DNA of 64,000 nt from Sabellastarte sp. h YS-2021 (GCA_964017235.1 OZ024929.1:64141603-64205602); one strand, 5' to 3'. Counted from the stretch's first letter, positions 1-11,885 are shown. Program-made: numbers and translations. Notes: generated by a model not told the origin, from the sequence alone.

Positions 1-660
1 TTTTCCTAAAAGACCTTCCTTGGTCAGATAACAACAATATGTATCTGGGTACATTTACACCGACTTAACAAGTCCTAGACCCTTCCCCTCAGTCTAGTCA
101 TCCTCGGGAAGAAAAAAGGGGGAGTGGCACACCCGAGCCGAGTTTCAGGAGTCTCAATCCCAGGGTCTAGGTAAATGTTTGGTAAGGCCTTTTAGCTTTT
201 TATTAAGACAGTACTTAATATATATAATGTATTATGTTTTCCCCAGATGACCCCATAATCTCCTTTTAGTTTTTCATCTTTTTGTGGGTGGCAAAATGAT
301 GAGATTTCCAAGCCAGGGCTTGGCGTCATTGGTAGTGTAGCCCTTGGGGTATTTCTGCCTTTTTTAGTCAGCATGGCTTCACTCCTTCCTCCAAAATCCA
401 GACATCCAGACAGCATCGGAACTGACATTTCAATTACTTTTTGGTTTTTGGCTTCTTACAGGCCCAGTTTTCCAAAACTGGGGCACTGTAAGCGGAACTC
501 AGACTGGTCATTCTAATTCATCCATTCAATCCAATTCTTTCAAAATCCAAGAAAAATTGACTAATACTTCCAGTCTCAGCTTGTAATCACTCCACCGTGC
601 ACTTGGATTCATCATTCAGTGCATCGTTCCACATGGTAAGCTATTGTAGCACAATAAAAT
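1..660 (+). mobile_element. 3' end of a DIRS-type retrotransposon (DIRS-0a)
   Basis: The first ~180 bases match the end of the tyrosine-recombinase ORF of the fuller copy at 13141-14349 (region encoding the YLKDL..W.DN...YLG stretch, then the VLDPSPQ tail), with several indels. The following non-coding part resembles the DIRS 3' region seen again near 6700-6800 and 17804-17895 (shared 'ggtttttggctt...acaggccc' block). It ends at 626-660 in a sequence whose reverse complement occurs at 8866-8901, the left end of DIRS-1. This fits the inverted terminal repeats known for DIRS elements. The body of this copy lies to the left of the window. Confidence 0.75.
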
Positions 661-676
661 TGAAAATTTTAATTAC

Positions 677-925
677 TTAAATAAGCTTACCATGTGGAAC
701 TGAAGAGAGTCCCACCCTGCCTCCCCGCTGAATAACAGCTGAAGGGGTATGGGCAAATTTCCAATTTGAAAGAGGAAGTGGAAGGCTACGTCACTACTGG
801 GGTCACCTCAATTCCAAGGCATCTCGCCACTATTATGCGTCCATTTTTTTTGGACGTTGGCTGAGATGCCTGCGGCCTCCCGAGTAATCATTCAGTTCCA
901 CATGGTAAGCTTGTAGCTTATAAAA
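677..925. repeat. Inverted-repeat module beside the DIRS 3' end
   Basis: The terminal-repeat core AGCTTACCATGTGGAAC (681-697 region) recurs as its reverse complement GTTCCACATGGTAAGCTT about 215 bases later (896-913), so the segment can fold back. Inside is a second small inverted pair (gcatctcgcc / ggctgagatgcc). A module of the same size and layout closes DIRS-2 at 24196-24482. It may be a solo-terminus remnant or a small non-autonomous derivative; I cannot tell which. Confidence 0.55.
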
Positions 926-1299
926 GCTACATTTAAGTTATTAAAATTTTCAAATTTAAGAGACTTTGGCCATCATAACATAATAAATATATAGTTTTTG
1001 CTGCCACCTCATTTATTTAAGACTTTTTAAAACCACACCTGCCACATGTATACTTAAAAAAAATTTCTGTTATCTGGCAAAGCTAACCTCCTTGTGTTTT
1101 TGAAGTTATGGCATCTTCAAAGGAAAAAAGTGAGGTATTTAGCATGCAGTGATGTGGTTATTAATATATTGCAGCTGATCAGAATTCATATAATATAAAT
1201 TCCCAATTTTAGGCACAGTAAAAAATCCCACATTCTTCTGATTCCATTCTTGTGGAATTGTGTGGATATGACTTTTCCTTTTTTGAAAAAAAAGCTGTA
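926..1299. other. AT-rich spacer, nothing recognised
   Basis: No ORF or domain is seen. Bases ~1197-1255 resemble 35575-35635 (shared 'cccaatttta.gcaca...ttccattcttgtgg'), so part of it is an unnamed dispersed repeat. Confidence 0.4.
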
Positions 1300-2394
1300 A
1301 TTAAGCGTCCCGCAATGGACGCTTGTTTGTGTATGGGAGACCTTCAGGCTCCGCCGGCTCCGCATTTTGTTTTCCTTATAACTCTGTAACCGTTAGGCGG
1401 ATTCCTTTCAAATTTGGCAGGTTTAGGCAGTAGCCTTGGGGAATTTTTTTGAATATGCTGAAGTGACATTTCAACCAATCAGAGAGGTCACATGACCAAA
1501 AATGTCTTTTTGCGATGGGGAAGCTTGTCCGGATGATAACTTGAAAGGAATTTTATCAATTCACCTGAAACTTGGCAAATACATTCATTCTATTAAAATC
1601 TGGAAATCATTAGATTTTGGCATTGATTGGTTAAGAAATGGCCGAGTAATTAATGATTAATTAATCATTATGAATTTTCCAAATAAGGAAAACACAAAAA
1701 TGCTTATATCTCGAAAACCGTGCTAGATAGAGCGATTTCGACGAAATTTTTGACCCACAGGGTATCTCTGCAGAGTAGTTATCCCAATTTTCAAAAAATT
1801 TTGTCTCGCCAAAAATGGCGACCATTTTGAATTTTCGAATTTTTCGCAAAAATTGCAAAACATAAAAATGCTTATATCTCGAAAACCGTACTAGATAGAG
1901 CGATTTCGACGAAATTTTTTACCCACAGGGTATCTCTGCAGAGTAGCCATGTCTATTTTCAAAAAAATTTTATCTCGCCAAAAATGGCGGCCATTTTGAA
2001 TTTTCGAATTTTTTGCAAAAATTGCAAAACATAAAAATGCTTATATCTCGAAAACCGTACTAGATAGAGCGATTTCGACAAATTTTTTTCCCCCAGGGTA
2101 TCTCTGCAGAGTAGCCATGCCTATTTTCAAAAAAATTTTGTCTCACCAAAAATGGCGGCCATTTTGAATTTTCGAATTTTTCGCAAAAATTGCAAAACAT
2201 AAAAATGCTTATATCTCGAAAACCCTGCTAGATAGAGCGATTTGGACGAAATTTTTGACCTACAGGGTATCTCTGCAGAGTAGCCATGCCAATTTTCAAA
2301 AAAAATTTGTCTTGCCAAAAATGGCGGCCATTTTGAATTTTCGAATTTTTGCGCAAAAATTGCAAAACACAAAAATGCTAATATCTCGAAAACC
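1300..2394 (+). mobile_element. Family H hairpin-headed element, 5' part (H1)
   Basis: It starts ATTAAGCGTCCCGCAATGGA, where AAGCGTCC pairs with GGACGCTT to form a terminal hairpin. A short unique head follows (shared with 39907-40290), then about four ~169-bp tandem units. Each unit contains 'atatctcgaaaaccgtgcta', 'gatagagcgatttcgacg' and the near-palindrome AAAATGGCGGCCATTTT. The 3' end is missing: the copy stops abruptly at 2394 inside a unit and joins DIRS recombinase sequence. Small ORFs here are in-phase repeat readings, not genes. The structure resembles Helentron-associated (HINE-like) non-autonomous elements; that class assignment is inference. Confidence 0.7.
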
Positions 2395-3270
2395 GGCCCA
2401 CCATATTGCACAAAGTTCAGACCTTCACAGGTTACTCCAGTTTTCACAGGGATCGTCCAAAAAGTTCCAGGAATCTTCCAAAATGGAACCTTTCTGTTGT
2501 TCTCAATGAGCTCACAAAAGCGCCCTTTGAGCCTATGAAAGACACAGACCTCAAACATCTTACTCTCAAAACTGCTTTCTTGCTAGCCTTGGCCTCCGGC
2601 AAGCGCCGCAGCCAAATCCATGCCTGGGTTGCAAACAAAGTATCTAATCTAGGCCAATGGGAAAAGGCTGCCTTGTTCCCCTCTTCAGATTTCATAGCCA
2701 AAAACTAACTAGCAAGAGAAGGTTCTCAAAGTGTGTCTCCGGTGACTATTCCTGCTTTGACTACCATTGTAGATAGACAATTCAAAGAAGACAGGACCTT
2801 GTGTCCGGTGCGGGCCATGAGGTACTATTTGGATCAAACCAAAGACCTGAAAGGGTCTCGATCCCTCCTTTTCATCTCCTGCAAGAAAGGACACACCTCA
2901 GACCCGCTACTCTTTCCTCTTGGTTGAAACAAACCATTCTACTTTGTTATAAACAAGCAGACCAACAAGCCTTGGACTTGGTCCAAGTTAAAGCGCATGA
3001 CATTAGGGCCTTCGCGGCCTCTAAGGCCTTTTACGGTGAGGTATCAGTGGACCAAATCATGTAAGCCTGTCACTGGAAAGCTCACAACAAATTTACAAAT
3101 TTTTACCTAAAAGACCTTACTTGGTCAGACAACGACAACAATATGTATCTGGGACCAGTGGTGGATGGCACAACAAGTCCTAGACCTTCCCCTCAGACAA
3201 CCAAGTCTTCAGGAGTCGAATCCCAGGGTCTAGGTATAGGTTTACCTCTCAAGATGTTACAGGTAAGGTC
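2395..3270 (+). pseudogene. DIRS tyrosine recombinase fragment (DIRS-0b)
   Basis: It aligns along its length with 13440-14345 of DIRS-1. Visible motifs are LALASGKRRSQIHAW (first catalytic Arg; the Glu after RRS is Gln here), CPVRAMRYYLDQTKDL, VKAHDIRAFAASKAF (His-x-x-Arg) and, beyond a stop at ~3061 (TAA), the region with the catalytic Tyr (NFYLKDLTWSDN). There is a TAA at ~2706, a frame change near 2900 and another stop at 3061, so it cannot make an active recombinase. The copy is interrupted at 3270 by C1; its 3' tail continues at 6548. Confidence 0.85.
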
Positions 3271-6200
3271 ATTATATCCCCAGACGAAAGTCGGGGATAT
3301 ATTGGATTCAGGTCCGTCGCGCCGCCGCCGCCGCCGCCGCCGCCGCCGTAGAAATTTCCTTGTGGACGCGATAACTCAAAACAAATTAATATTTTTTTTT
3401 CAAACTTGGTACACATGTTAAGGGTGCCCAAAGGAAGATCCCTATTTTAAGGTGACCTTAAACTCCCAGTAAAAAAGAACTTATGGCCACCTTAAGGTCA
3501 GAAATTGCACTTTTGGCCACTTAGAGCCCTGTAGGTCACAAACTATGATGCTCAGCTGGCTGAAATTTTACCTGACAACACATTAATATGTTCTTAGTAC
3601 ATGTGCCGAAAATCATGACTTTAAGTTGAGGAGAAAATTGTGTTTGAGGCCCATAAATACCCCCACTTAGGGATTTTTTGCTATACTTTACACATATTTT
3701 GCCCTATAATTTGGAAGTGATAATTCTGATGAGTCTCAAACTGTGCTAGGTATAACTTTGATATGTAATCCTTGTCTGTAGAAAATTTTAGGGCTGTAGG
3801 TTTACCCAAAGGGGTCGACTTAAGGTCTCAAAAGTGCCCACAGAGACCCAATTTATGCACTTTTTGCCACTTTCAAGCACTGTAGCTTTCAAACTATGTC
3901 TCTCATCTAAGTTAAATATCATCTGGGAATATATCTATGTGTTTTCTTATATGTGCCCCAACATTTAGGCCTTTAATAGACAGTTAACCTGTGTATCAGG
4001 ACCATAAACACCCACCCGAGTGACCCTTATAAGACATTTTTCACATCTTTTTCCCTGTAACTTGGAAATGGTAAGTCTGAGAAGTTTCAAACTGTATTAG
4101 ATATATATTCTGTGTGTAATCTTAGTATGTAACAGATTTTAAGTCTGAAGCTTTAATTTTGAAGGTCAAATTGAGGTCTCTAAAAGGCTCCCAAAGACCC
4201 AATATTTGGACTTTTTGCTACTTTTAAGCCCTGTGACTGTCAAACTATGTGACTGATAGAGCTCAAATCCTATCTGAGAAGATATTAGTATGTTATTTTT
4301 ATATGTGCCAAAAATTAAGGCTTTAAGAAGACATTTAACCTGTGTATGAGGACCATAAATCCCCACCCGAGTGACCATTTTTAGACATTTTTCACATATT
4401 TTTCCCTGTAACTTGGAAATGGTAAGTCTAAGAAGTTTCAAACTGTATTAGATGCATATTCTATGTGTAATCTTAGTATGTGACAAATTTTAAGTCTGAA
4501 GCTTTAATTTGAAGGCTACATTTAGGTCTCTAGAAGGCCCCATAAAGACCCAGTATTTGGACTTTTTGCCAATTTTAAGGCCTGTGACTGTTAAACTATG
4601 TGACTGATAGAGCTGAAATCTCATCTGGGAATACATTATTATGTTCTTTTTACATGTGCCAAAAATCAAGGCTTCAAGTAGACATTTAACCTGTGTATGA
4701 GGACCTTAAACACCCACCTGAGTGACCCTTTTAAGACATTTTTCACATATTTTTCTCTGTAACTTGGAAATGGTAAGTCTGAGAAGTTTCAAACTTTATT
4801 AGATACATATTCTATGTGTAATCTTAGTATGTAACAAATTTTAAGTCTGAAGCTTTAATTTGAAAGCCACATCGAGATCTCTAAAAGGCCCACAATGACC
4901 CAATATTTGGACTTTTTACCACCTTTAAGCCCTGTAACTGTTAAACTATGTGATTGATGGAGCTGAAATCCCATCTGGGAATGCATTATTATGTCCTTTT
5001 TTACATATGCCGAAAATCAAGGTTTTTAGTAGACATTTAACCTGTGTATGAGGGCCATAGACACTCGACCAAGTGCCTTTTTGGACATTTTTTCCGTATT
5101 TTGCCCTGTTATTTGGAAATGCTTAGTGTGACAAGTCTTAAACTGTATTATATATCATTTTTGTTTGTTATGTATGTCCCCCAAAAAGTTTCAGATCTGT
5201 AGTTTAATTGCTAAGGTCTCTTTAACAATTGTAAAATGCCTACAGAAACCCAATTTATGGGTATTATGCCACTTTAAAGCCCAGTAACTGTCAAACGATG
5301 TGGGTTATAGAGCTGAAATCTTTGAATTTTTAAAAGGAAATGCCTGTCTATTTAAATTTTGAATATTAATAATGTTATGGCTATCTTAGTCTTTTAAGAA
5401 CTTATTTTTGTGTGTTATACCTCTGCTTGCTGAGTTTTTCACTTTTTAAAATGAAACTGGTTAAACATATTCAAGTAGACAAAATGGACACTTTAAGTGA
5501 GCTTTAAGTCCCAATATTAATGAAATTATATCCTTATGTAGTAAAACTAGGGGATTTTTAACCCTCAACTAGCCCAGTTTTATTCAACTTGCCTCAGTTA
5601 ATTTTGGCACAGCTCCTACAGTTATGAACTCATTTCAGTTGATAATCACATACTTAAAATTCTCAATTCTTTTTGTATTTGAGTACCCCTTTTATATAGA
5701 TTGTTTGTTTACCATTTATGCTCAACCCACATCCCCCACCCGGATTCCCCCCACCCACCTCTGGGACCTCCAGCTATATTGAGTGACACTAAATAAACAA
5801 AGGTATTTAATGATATCGGATGAGAAACAAAGAACTCAATGGGGTTGCAGATCTTGTGTAATAGTGAGAGAGGTGTGGAGAAGGGGAGAGGGGTGGGGGT
5901 GGGAGGTGGTGGGCTTCATTACATATAACACAAAGGGGAGTCAGAACTGAGATTGTGTCACATATTTAGGTTGCATATATATGGACCACATATATAGGTA
6001 TAGAGGAAATGAATAACTGAAAACAATTTGCAAATTCTAAAAATAATATAATAAAATAATAATATAAATAATTTTTTTTTAAATAATATTTTATTTATGA
6101 ACAAATATAGAAACAGATATGCGCTTTTGGGATTATGAATTTTAGAATGGACATTGAATCATCAATCATTTAAATACTTTGAAGGAAGATTGAAAAATAT

Positions 6201-6547
6201 GATGAGTTGAGTTAAAAATAATATTTTATTTGTCAACAAATATAGAAACAGATATGCTCTTTTGGGATTATTATTTTAGAATGGACATTCAATCATCAAT
6301 CATTTAAATACTTTGAAAATAGGTTTAGAGTTATCATTGCAGGAAGATTGAAAATATAATTTCAGTTATGTATTCGGCGTCTGAGGATACACCATCTTCC
6401 TTGGGGAGATATAAACAGAGTAGATTGATGTGCTGAAGTTCATATAATAATGGGTAATTATGTTCTAAAAAATTTCCGATCAAAACCTGTGGCGTGAGTG
6501 ATGACCTGTCTGGGGATATGTTGGCGCCGAGTTGGCCCAATCTAGTT
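3271..6547 (+). mobile_element. Family C hairpin-headed element, complete copy (C1)
   Basis: The left end is ATTATATCCCC, then a loop, then GGGGATATA: a terminal hairpin. A (GCC)n run at ~3319-3348 follows, then a head of about 700 bases. Next come ~350-bp imperfect tandem units (4073, 4423 and 4772 mark successive 'taagtctgagaagtttcaaac' boxes), a unique AT-rich tail (5400-6540) and the end ATCTAGTT. It carries no credible coding sequence. It is nearly identical to C2 (14536-17803), so both are recent. It sits inside DIRS-0b: flanks 'ggtaaggtc' and, after the end, a stretch matching 14360-14400 continue the DIRS sequence. Confidence 0.8.
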
Positions 6548-6800
6548 TTTTTTATTATTAGTTTATCAAGCATAATATGTATTAAGGACTTGTCAAGGTT
6601 GTCATTAATCTCATGTTAGGTGGCAAAAATTTATCAGAAATCCAGCCATAGGGCTGGTTTTTCACTCGTGGATGGGCCCTAAGGGCCCTTACACTTCTTA
6701 AGTGAGCACGGCTGCACTTCTCTCCTACATTCAAAACATCCTGACAGTTTTTAGCACTGTCATTCATTCTATTCAGGTTTTTGGCTTTTTTACAGGCCCA
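6548..6800 (+). mobile_element. DIRS-0b 3' tail, after the C1 insertion
   Basis: 'tattaaggac.tg..aaggttgtcatt' (6570-6605) and 'cctgacag.tttttagcactgtcatt' (6738-6766) match the DIRS-1 3' region at 14385-14540, where C2 is inserted. Here the second block runs uninterrupted into 'attcaggtttttggctt', so it serves as an empty site for C2. It joins DIRS-3 sequence near 6800 without a recognisable terminal repeat. Confidence 0.65.
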
Positions 6801-7605
6801 GAGGTAACGTGTTCTCCACACCTAAAACCTCAGTCAAGCCAATGCCACACAGTTATTTCAGACTCTCAATTTATTGCTCCCTCTGCCCGGCTCACCGGTC
6901 CGGTGGATGTCCCGGCAGAGGTTGAGTTACAGAAAGCTAAAGGCAGCACAGAGGACAAGCCCAAAGATCCCAAACCGGAGAAGTCTAGAAAGAAGGGCCA
7001 ACATAAATCCTGCAAGGACGGGTCTGAGTCTGACAATAAAGACAAAAAAGCTGAAAGTAAACATAAAAAACGTCAGTGTTCACCATCACCGGTCAGACAT
7101 CATCAATCTACCGGTCAAATAGATTCCACCATTCTGGTGTCTTCACTTTTTACCGGTGCTCAGGATTCTACTAAACATCCGGTTGCTGCTAAGCCATCTT
7201 CCTCTGTACCAGGCAGCTCCGGTCTGGAGTCTCACAGACATTACCTAAGCCCTCTACCAGTCATGGTCTTATTCTACCGGTGCAGAAGCTTATCCTCAGG
7301 CTCAAGAACAGTACAGAGAATCTTTCCCCATTTCATTTACCGGTCCACCGGAAGCTGATGACATTCCTCTGTCAGAAACTCATGAATCTGAAGAATTTTC
7401 CGGTAGTGTGTCAGAGTCTGAAGAGAACATTGAATCCCCACCGGACAAACAGGAAATCACAGAAGAACTTAATTACAGAGAAACTGTAAGATCTGTCCCC
7501 TCTTTCATGGGATGGGACCACATCCCCACTTTTGAATCTGACCTGTCCGAACTGGATAAAAGTAACAATCCTTGGAAGGGCAAGAATCCCAAAAGGCCTA
7601 GCAGA
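6801..7605 (+). pseudogene. DIRS-3 ORF1 (gag-like), N-terminal part
   Basis: The reading passes through three frames (readings at 6702-7358, 7280-7489 and 7408-7605), all low-complexity and rich in Ser, Pro, Lys and Glu, as DIRS gag-like ORFs are. The last reads SVPSFMGWDHIPTFESDLSE and runs up to the H2 junction at 7605. No enzyme motif is present. Removing H2 (7606-26494) places this frame in register with the reading that starts at 26495. CCGGT motifs are scattered through it about every 45 bases. The assignment to DIRS rests on the continuation at 26495-29350, which has clear RT and RNase H. Confidence 0.6.
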
Positions 7606-8865
7606 ATTAAGCGTCCCGCGAGGGACACTTGTTTGCATATGGGAGGAATTCTCGTGTAAGGGTCCGCCGTATCCGCCGGCTCCGCAAGTTTGCCTACCTA
7701 TAGCGTCTTTATTAGTGGATGGAATTTCTTCAAACTTGGCACATATATTTAGTAGTCCTGGGAAAATTTTCTGAATTTGGTGCCATGACATTTCAACCAA
7801 TCAGAGAAGTCACATGACCAAAAACAGGATTTTGCGTGTCCGGATGATAACTTAAGAAGCGTTTAAAATATTCTCCTGAAATTTGATATATGGATACACG
7901 GTATAAAGATCGGGAAATGATTAGATTTTGGTAGACTTCCATTAAAAAATGGCTAAGTAATTAAGCATTAAAATTTTTATTAACAAGGAAAATACAAATC
8001 CCTTAATAACTTCTAAACCGTGCGAGATAGAGCGATTTCGACGAAATTTTTGACCCACTGGGTATCTCTGCTAAGTACTCTGCTCAATTCCAAAACAATT
8101 TCCTCTCTCCAAAAATGGCAGCCATTTTGAATTTTGTAATTTTTGACAAAAATGGCAAAAATTTAAAGGTCTGCACTCTGATTTCTGGGAACACAATGCA
8201 CTCATGTAGTGTTCAGCACAAATAATTAAGCGTCCCTGAAAGGGCGCTTATTTGGTTTCGCGTCAGTTTCCTCGCCGCCGCCGCCGCATTATGGTCTCCC
8301 TTGAATATCTCCACATGCTTAAATTTGACCTTTGATCTTTATCAAGGTCACATGATCAAAAAATAGTTTTTTCGGGTACACCCGCCCGTCATCGCAGTTC
8401 AGGAAAATCTACTGACCGCAGAGGCTTGTAACTCCATACACATGTTTATACTATCAAAAACGTGAGCTGATTAGATTTTGGGAGCAATCCGATGAAAATT
8501 GACCGATTTATGAGTGATTTTCTCACAGGTACCAATGAGAAAGCATAAAATTCATGTGAACCCCCTTATTATCTTCTTAAGTATTGCATTTAGAGCCATA
8601 AAATGTATTGGGAGGTAGTAGGAAACCATATGTGGAGAGTCTAAAAAGCAAGTCAAATTTCCCCCCCGACCCCCCTGTAGGGGTCAAACTGGGGTCATAA
8701 AATAGCCAATTTCATCTTTTCCCCTTATATCTCCTTTATTCTTGCTTCTAGAGCTTGAGATTGTATTAAGAGGTATTGGGAAACCATATGTGAAGAGTCT
8801 AGATAGCTGGTCATATTTACCCCCAGACCCTCCCTTATGGGTCAAACTGGGGTCATAAAATAGCC

Positions 8866-8901
8866 GATTTTATTGCGCTACAATAGCTTACCATGTGGGA
8901 C
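8866..8901 (+). repeat. DIRS-1 left terminal repeat
   Basis: This ~35-bp sequence containing GCTACAATAGCTTACCATGT is the reverse complement of 626-660 with two mismatches. Inverted terminal repeats are typical of DIRS1-group retrotransposons. The matching right terminus of DIRS-1 itself is not found, because the element is cut at 17895. Confidence 0.7.
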
Positions 8902-9280
8902 TGAATGCTTTACTGGTTGCCGCGAGGAACTACGACCAACGTCTAAGAAAAAAAGACATTTATTCTTGGCTGTAGCCTCAGGTTGTCGTCACATGATCTG
9001 CCCCTTTGTAAGCACTTTTCTCGTTGGTCGCCGCCATTTTACAGTCTTTGGGAAGTATTTACTGCCGTTTTTTAGCTATATCTCAGTGCAGTTTTATTGT
9101 TATACGTCCCTTTTTATGTATTTCATTTATTATTGTATAAAGCACATTCTGGCCAATTTTCAGCACTTCCGCTTTTGTAATTTGTCCTTATTTTGAGTTT
9201 TGTGAGCTCGCCTCGACTGGCTTTCTTCTGCGAGTATTTTAGTCGAGGATTTACTCGCGTTCTTTTTATTGCATTAAAAC

Positions 9281-10294
9281 ATGTCTTCTCACCAGTCTAA
9301 CAAAGACAAACCTCGTGCAGCAAAATGTAACCATTTCTGCCACCTATTTGATCATCACAACTACTGCCCTACCTGCAGAGAGGCAGGTAAAGGCGACGAT
9401 CCGTGTGTCACTCTATTGTCTCCCTGTACCATTTGCTCGTCTTTCACTGAAGAACAACTAGCAAAAATCACCCACAGGAAATGCTACTCTAAAAAATCTG
9501 ATAAAAATAAAGCAGAAGACATAGATTCTGAACTATTGGGTGACAATTCTTCGGAATCTTATGGAGGCTCGCAAGCAGAGTTAGAAGTTGCTGCAAATCG
9601 CCTCTTCACATCCCCGCCTCGTCCTCAACCTCTTTCATTCGAGGCGTTATCACTACGAACTCCAGCTCGTACTATCCCGCCTACACCAGGTACGGCTTTA
9701 CAACAAAAAGTACAAGCTAATCTCGAGAAATCTTTGTCTTCTCGCTTTGACATACAAATGGATCAGAAAATGGGGGCTTTTCAGGCCAGTATGTTGGAGG
9801 CGTTCAATAATCTTCATGAAAATTTTCAGAAATCTTTACAAAAGCAAGGAGAGGTGGATCAGACCTCTTCTTCTGCTTCTAAAACGAACGCACCCTCCAA
9901 AGATCTAGCCAAACCCTCGCAGTCCAGTAGTGCTCTCGAGTCTATGGAGGTCGAATATGGCCCAGAGCTTCCGCCTCGACTCGACTCATATTCCAGTCGC
10001 CTCGAAGACGACTCGGGTCAAGTCCGTAGTTCGGGCGAGGAACCCTCGAAGGTTGCCTCGACCAAACCTAAAAAATCTGCACACTCTTCTAGGTATCATG
10101 TTGTGGATCCGAGCTCTGCCTCAGACCACTACTCTGACTATTCTGTTGACCCTCAGCCAGCCCCTAGTAGGCCCAAAAAGCGGAGGATCAGTCCCCTGAA
10201 CATAGGCATAGGTCCCCTAAGCCCTCTGGGAAGTCTTACTCTGATCAGGACCACCCCCAACATGACCCTGACCCTCCTTATTACAGGGAAGTAG
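9281..10294 (+). pseudogene. DIRS-1 ORF1 (gag-like), first part
   Basis: The 337-residue reading opens with Cys/His-rich sequence (KCNHFCHLFDHHNYCPTC, then CTIC and HRKC), plausibly a zinc-binding knuckle. A long Ser/Pro/Lys-rich low-complexity stretch follows, with an amphipathic segment near residues 140-190 (QKVQANLEKSLSSRFDIQM). The Met at 9281 is the first in frame after a 5' leader. The last ~35 residues (from ~10195) are a frame-shifted tail: another frame gives a charged sequence (SPEHRHRSPKPSGK) that runs without stop into the next ORF. One frameshift at ~10180-10200 therefore appears to split a single ORF. The function is inferred from position. Confidence 0.7.
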
Positions 10295-10296
10295 CT

Positions 10297-11463
10297 TTGT
10301 CTGACATCCCATCCCAATATGCCGAGGAGGTGGATACGTTCCGATGCATCCTAAAACTTCCAGATCCTAGAGAATCCTTACCTAGATCTTCAACAGCGGT
10401 CATGGGCCTTGATGATGAGAAAGGCAGGCAAGAACTTAGGCCAAGAGGTCCTTCCTCCATGTTGCCTCTCAATTCAGTCATCAAGGATGCCTTTAATAAG
10501 TTTGATCAGGACTTCCAGGCAGCAAAATTACCTGAGGGTAAGTACATCAAACCACCTCCCTCCACTGCCAAGTGGTACAAGGTAGGCCAGCCTTGTTTTG
10601 TGGACAAAATACAAGAGCTGAACACAGACTTTGCCAAGATTTGTATTTCTCCTAAACCATGTGGGGCTCCTATAGGCAAGGTCCCTATGCCAATTCTAAA
10701 AGAATTGGAACATCAGGCAAGACAGAATATTTCTACTCTCAATTTCGCTACTACTTTTGCCAAAACTTCTTCCTCCTGTAATGCCACCCTGGAGAGGTGT
10801 CAGCATAGCTTGAAAGCGACCTCCAAAAAGGTCAAGTCTCAGATCAGGAAAGGTGCCGACCCTGAAAAAGCAGCGAAACGTAGACACGAGGAAACCTCTG
10901 AATATTTGGAATTGTGGAATAAGACCATCTTAATCCAACACAGGGCCTTAACTTGCCTTAGTAAATCCCTGGCCCATATTCTCCAGAGAGAATTGTACTC
11001 AATGGGCAATCTTGTCTTGCTTAGGCGCGAAGCCGAAATGACTCTGTTACAACCCCACTTAGGAGAAACCAGGCGCCCTACCAGAATAAGCCCTTTCGTG
11101 GTCCCCACAAGAAAAGAGGCTCCTACAGGAAACACCCCTATGGGGGCAATTCCTCACAAAGCAGTAACCAGTCGTTTTCTTCCAACAGGGGAAAACAAAA
11201 CTTCAGAGGCTCCAGGGGTCGTTTTCGACCCCGCAATAGGGGAAGAGGGCGTGGAAACCCCTCTTCCTAATGACTCCTTCAAAGCCTCAAACAGTCCACC
11301 AGTAGGAGGTCGCCTCCGTTCTTTCAGCCGAGACTGGCAAGCAAACAATTGTTCATCCAACGTGTTAAACATTATCACCAATGGCTACGTTCTGCCATTC
11401 CTCTCAAAACCAAACTTGGTCAGATTTCCTCTGATAATATCAGAATACAAGGCCCTTCCATAA
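10297..11463 (+). pseudogene. DIRS-1 gag-like ORF, second part, running into RT
   Basis: The 388-residue reading holds the conserved gag-like C-terminal half: hydrophobic/aromatic core near residues 20-110 (FNKFDQDFQAAKLP, TAKWYKVGQP) and a helical, Cys-containing segment around 140-230. Its last ~60 residues (VGGRLRSFSRDWQ, then NIITNGYVLPF) are the usual N-terminal edge of DIRS reverse transcriptase. TAA codons at 11461 and 11467 end the reading, but the RT continues in the same frame beyond them. Gag and RT therefore seem to share one frame in the parent element. No promoter could be identified. Confidence 0.7.
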
Positions 11464-11885
11464 GACTAAGCCTTAGCCAATTGCATCCAGTCTCTGCTGT
11501 CAAAGAACGCTATCGAAAGGGTAGAAAATGTAAAATCTCTCGGGTTTTACAGTCGCCTGTTTCTAGTACCCAAGCCTCACCAAAGGTGGAGGCCAGTAAT
11601 AGACCTAAGCAGGCTCAACACTTTTCTACACGTAGAGAAGTTCAAGATGGAAACTCCAGAGTCCATCAGGACCTCCCTGATTCCAGGGGAATGGGTAGCG
11701 TCGATAGACCTATTGGACGCTTACCTTCACATCCCCATCCATCCTCACTCAAGGAAATACCTAAGATTTTGCCACAGGTCTCAGGTGTTCCAGTTCACCT
11801 CCCTACCTTTCGGACTAGCCACAGCCCCCCAGATCTTTACCATGATCGTAAAGGAGGTGAAGCTCATGGCCCTCTCCAGGTCTCA
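11464..11885 (+). pseudogene. DIRS-1 reverse transcriptase, fingers and palm
   Basis: It continues the frame of the preceding ORF after two in-frame TAA stops. It reads through FYSRLFLVPKPHQRWRPVID (RT motif 1/2), FKMETPESIRTS, ASIDLLDAYLHIPIHPHSRK (motif A; the first catalytic Asp is within IDLLDAY) and FTSLPFGLATAP (motif B). A frameshift near 11885 follows; the segment with the YxDD-type motif is in the next frame. The family is DIRS/Ngaro-type RT. It is not functional as it stands. Confidence 0.85.

Noticed and set aside
3143-3431. Arg-rich and Gly-rich ORFs on both strands
   Set aside because: They come from the (GCC)n run in the family C head and have no support as proteins.
3728-3760. 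Possible hammerhead ribozyme (CTGATGAGTCTC) in family C
   Set aside because: The core CTGATGA is present, but the required GAAA after a closing stem II is absent; 'caaactg' follows directly.
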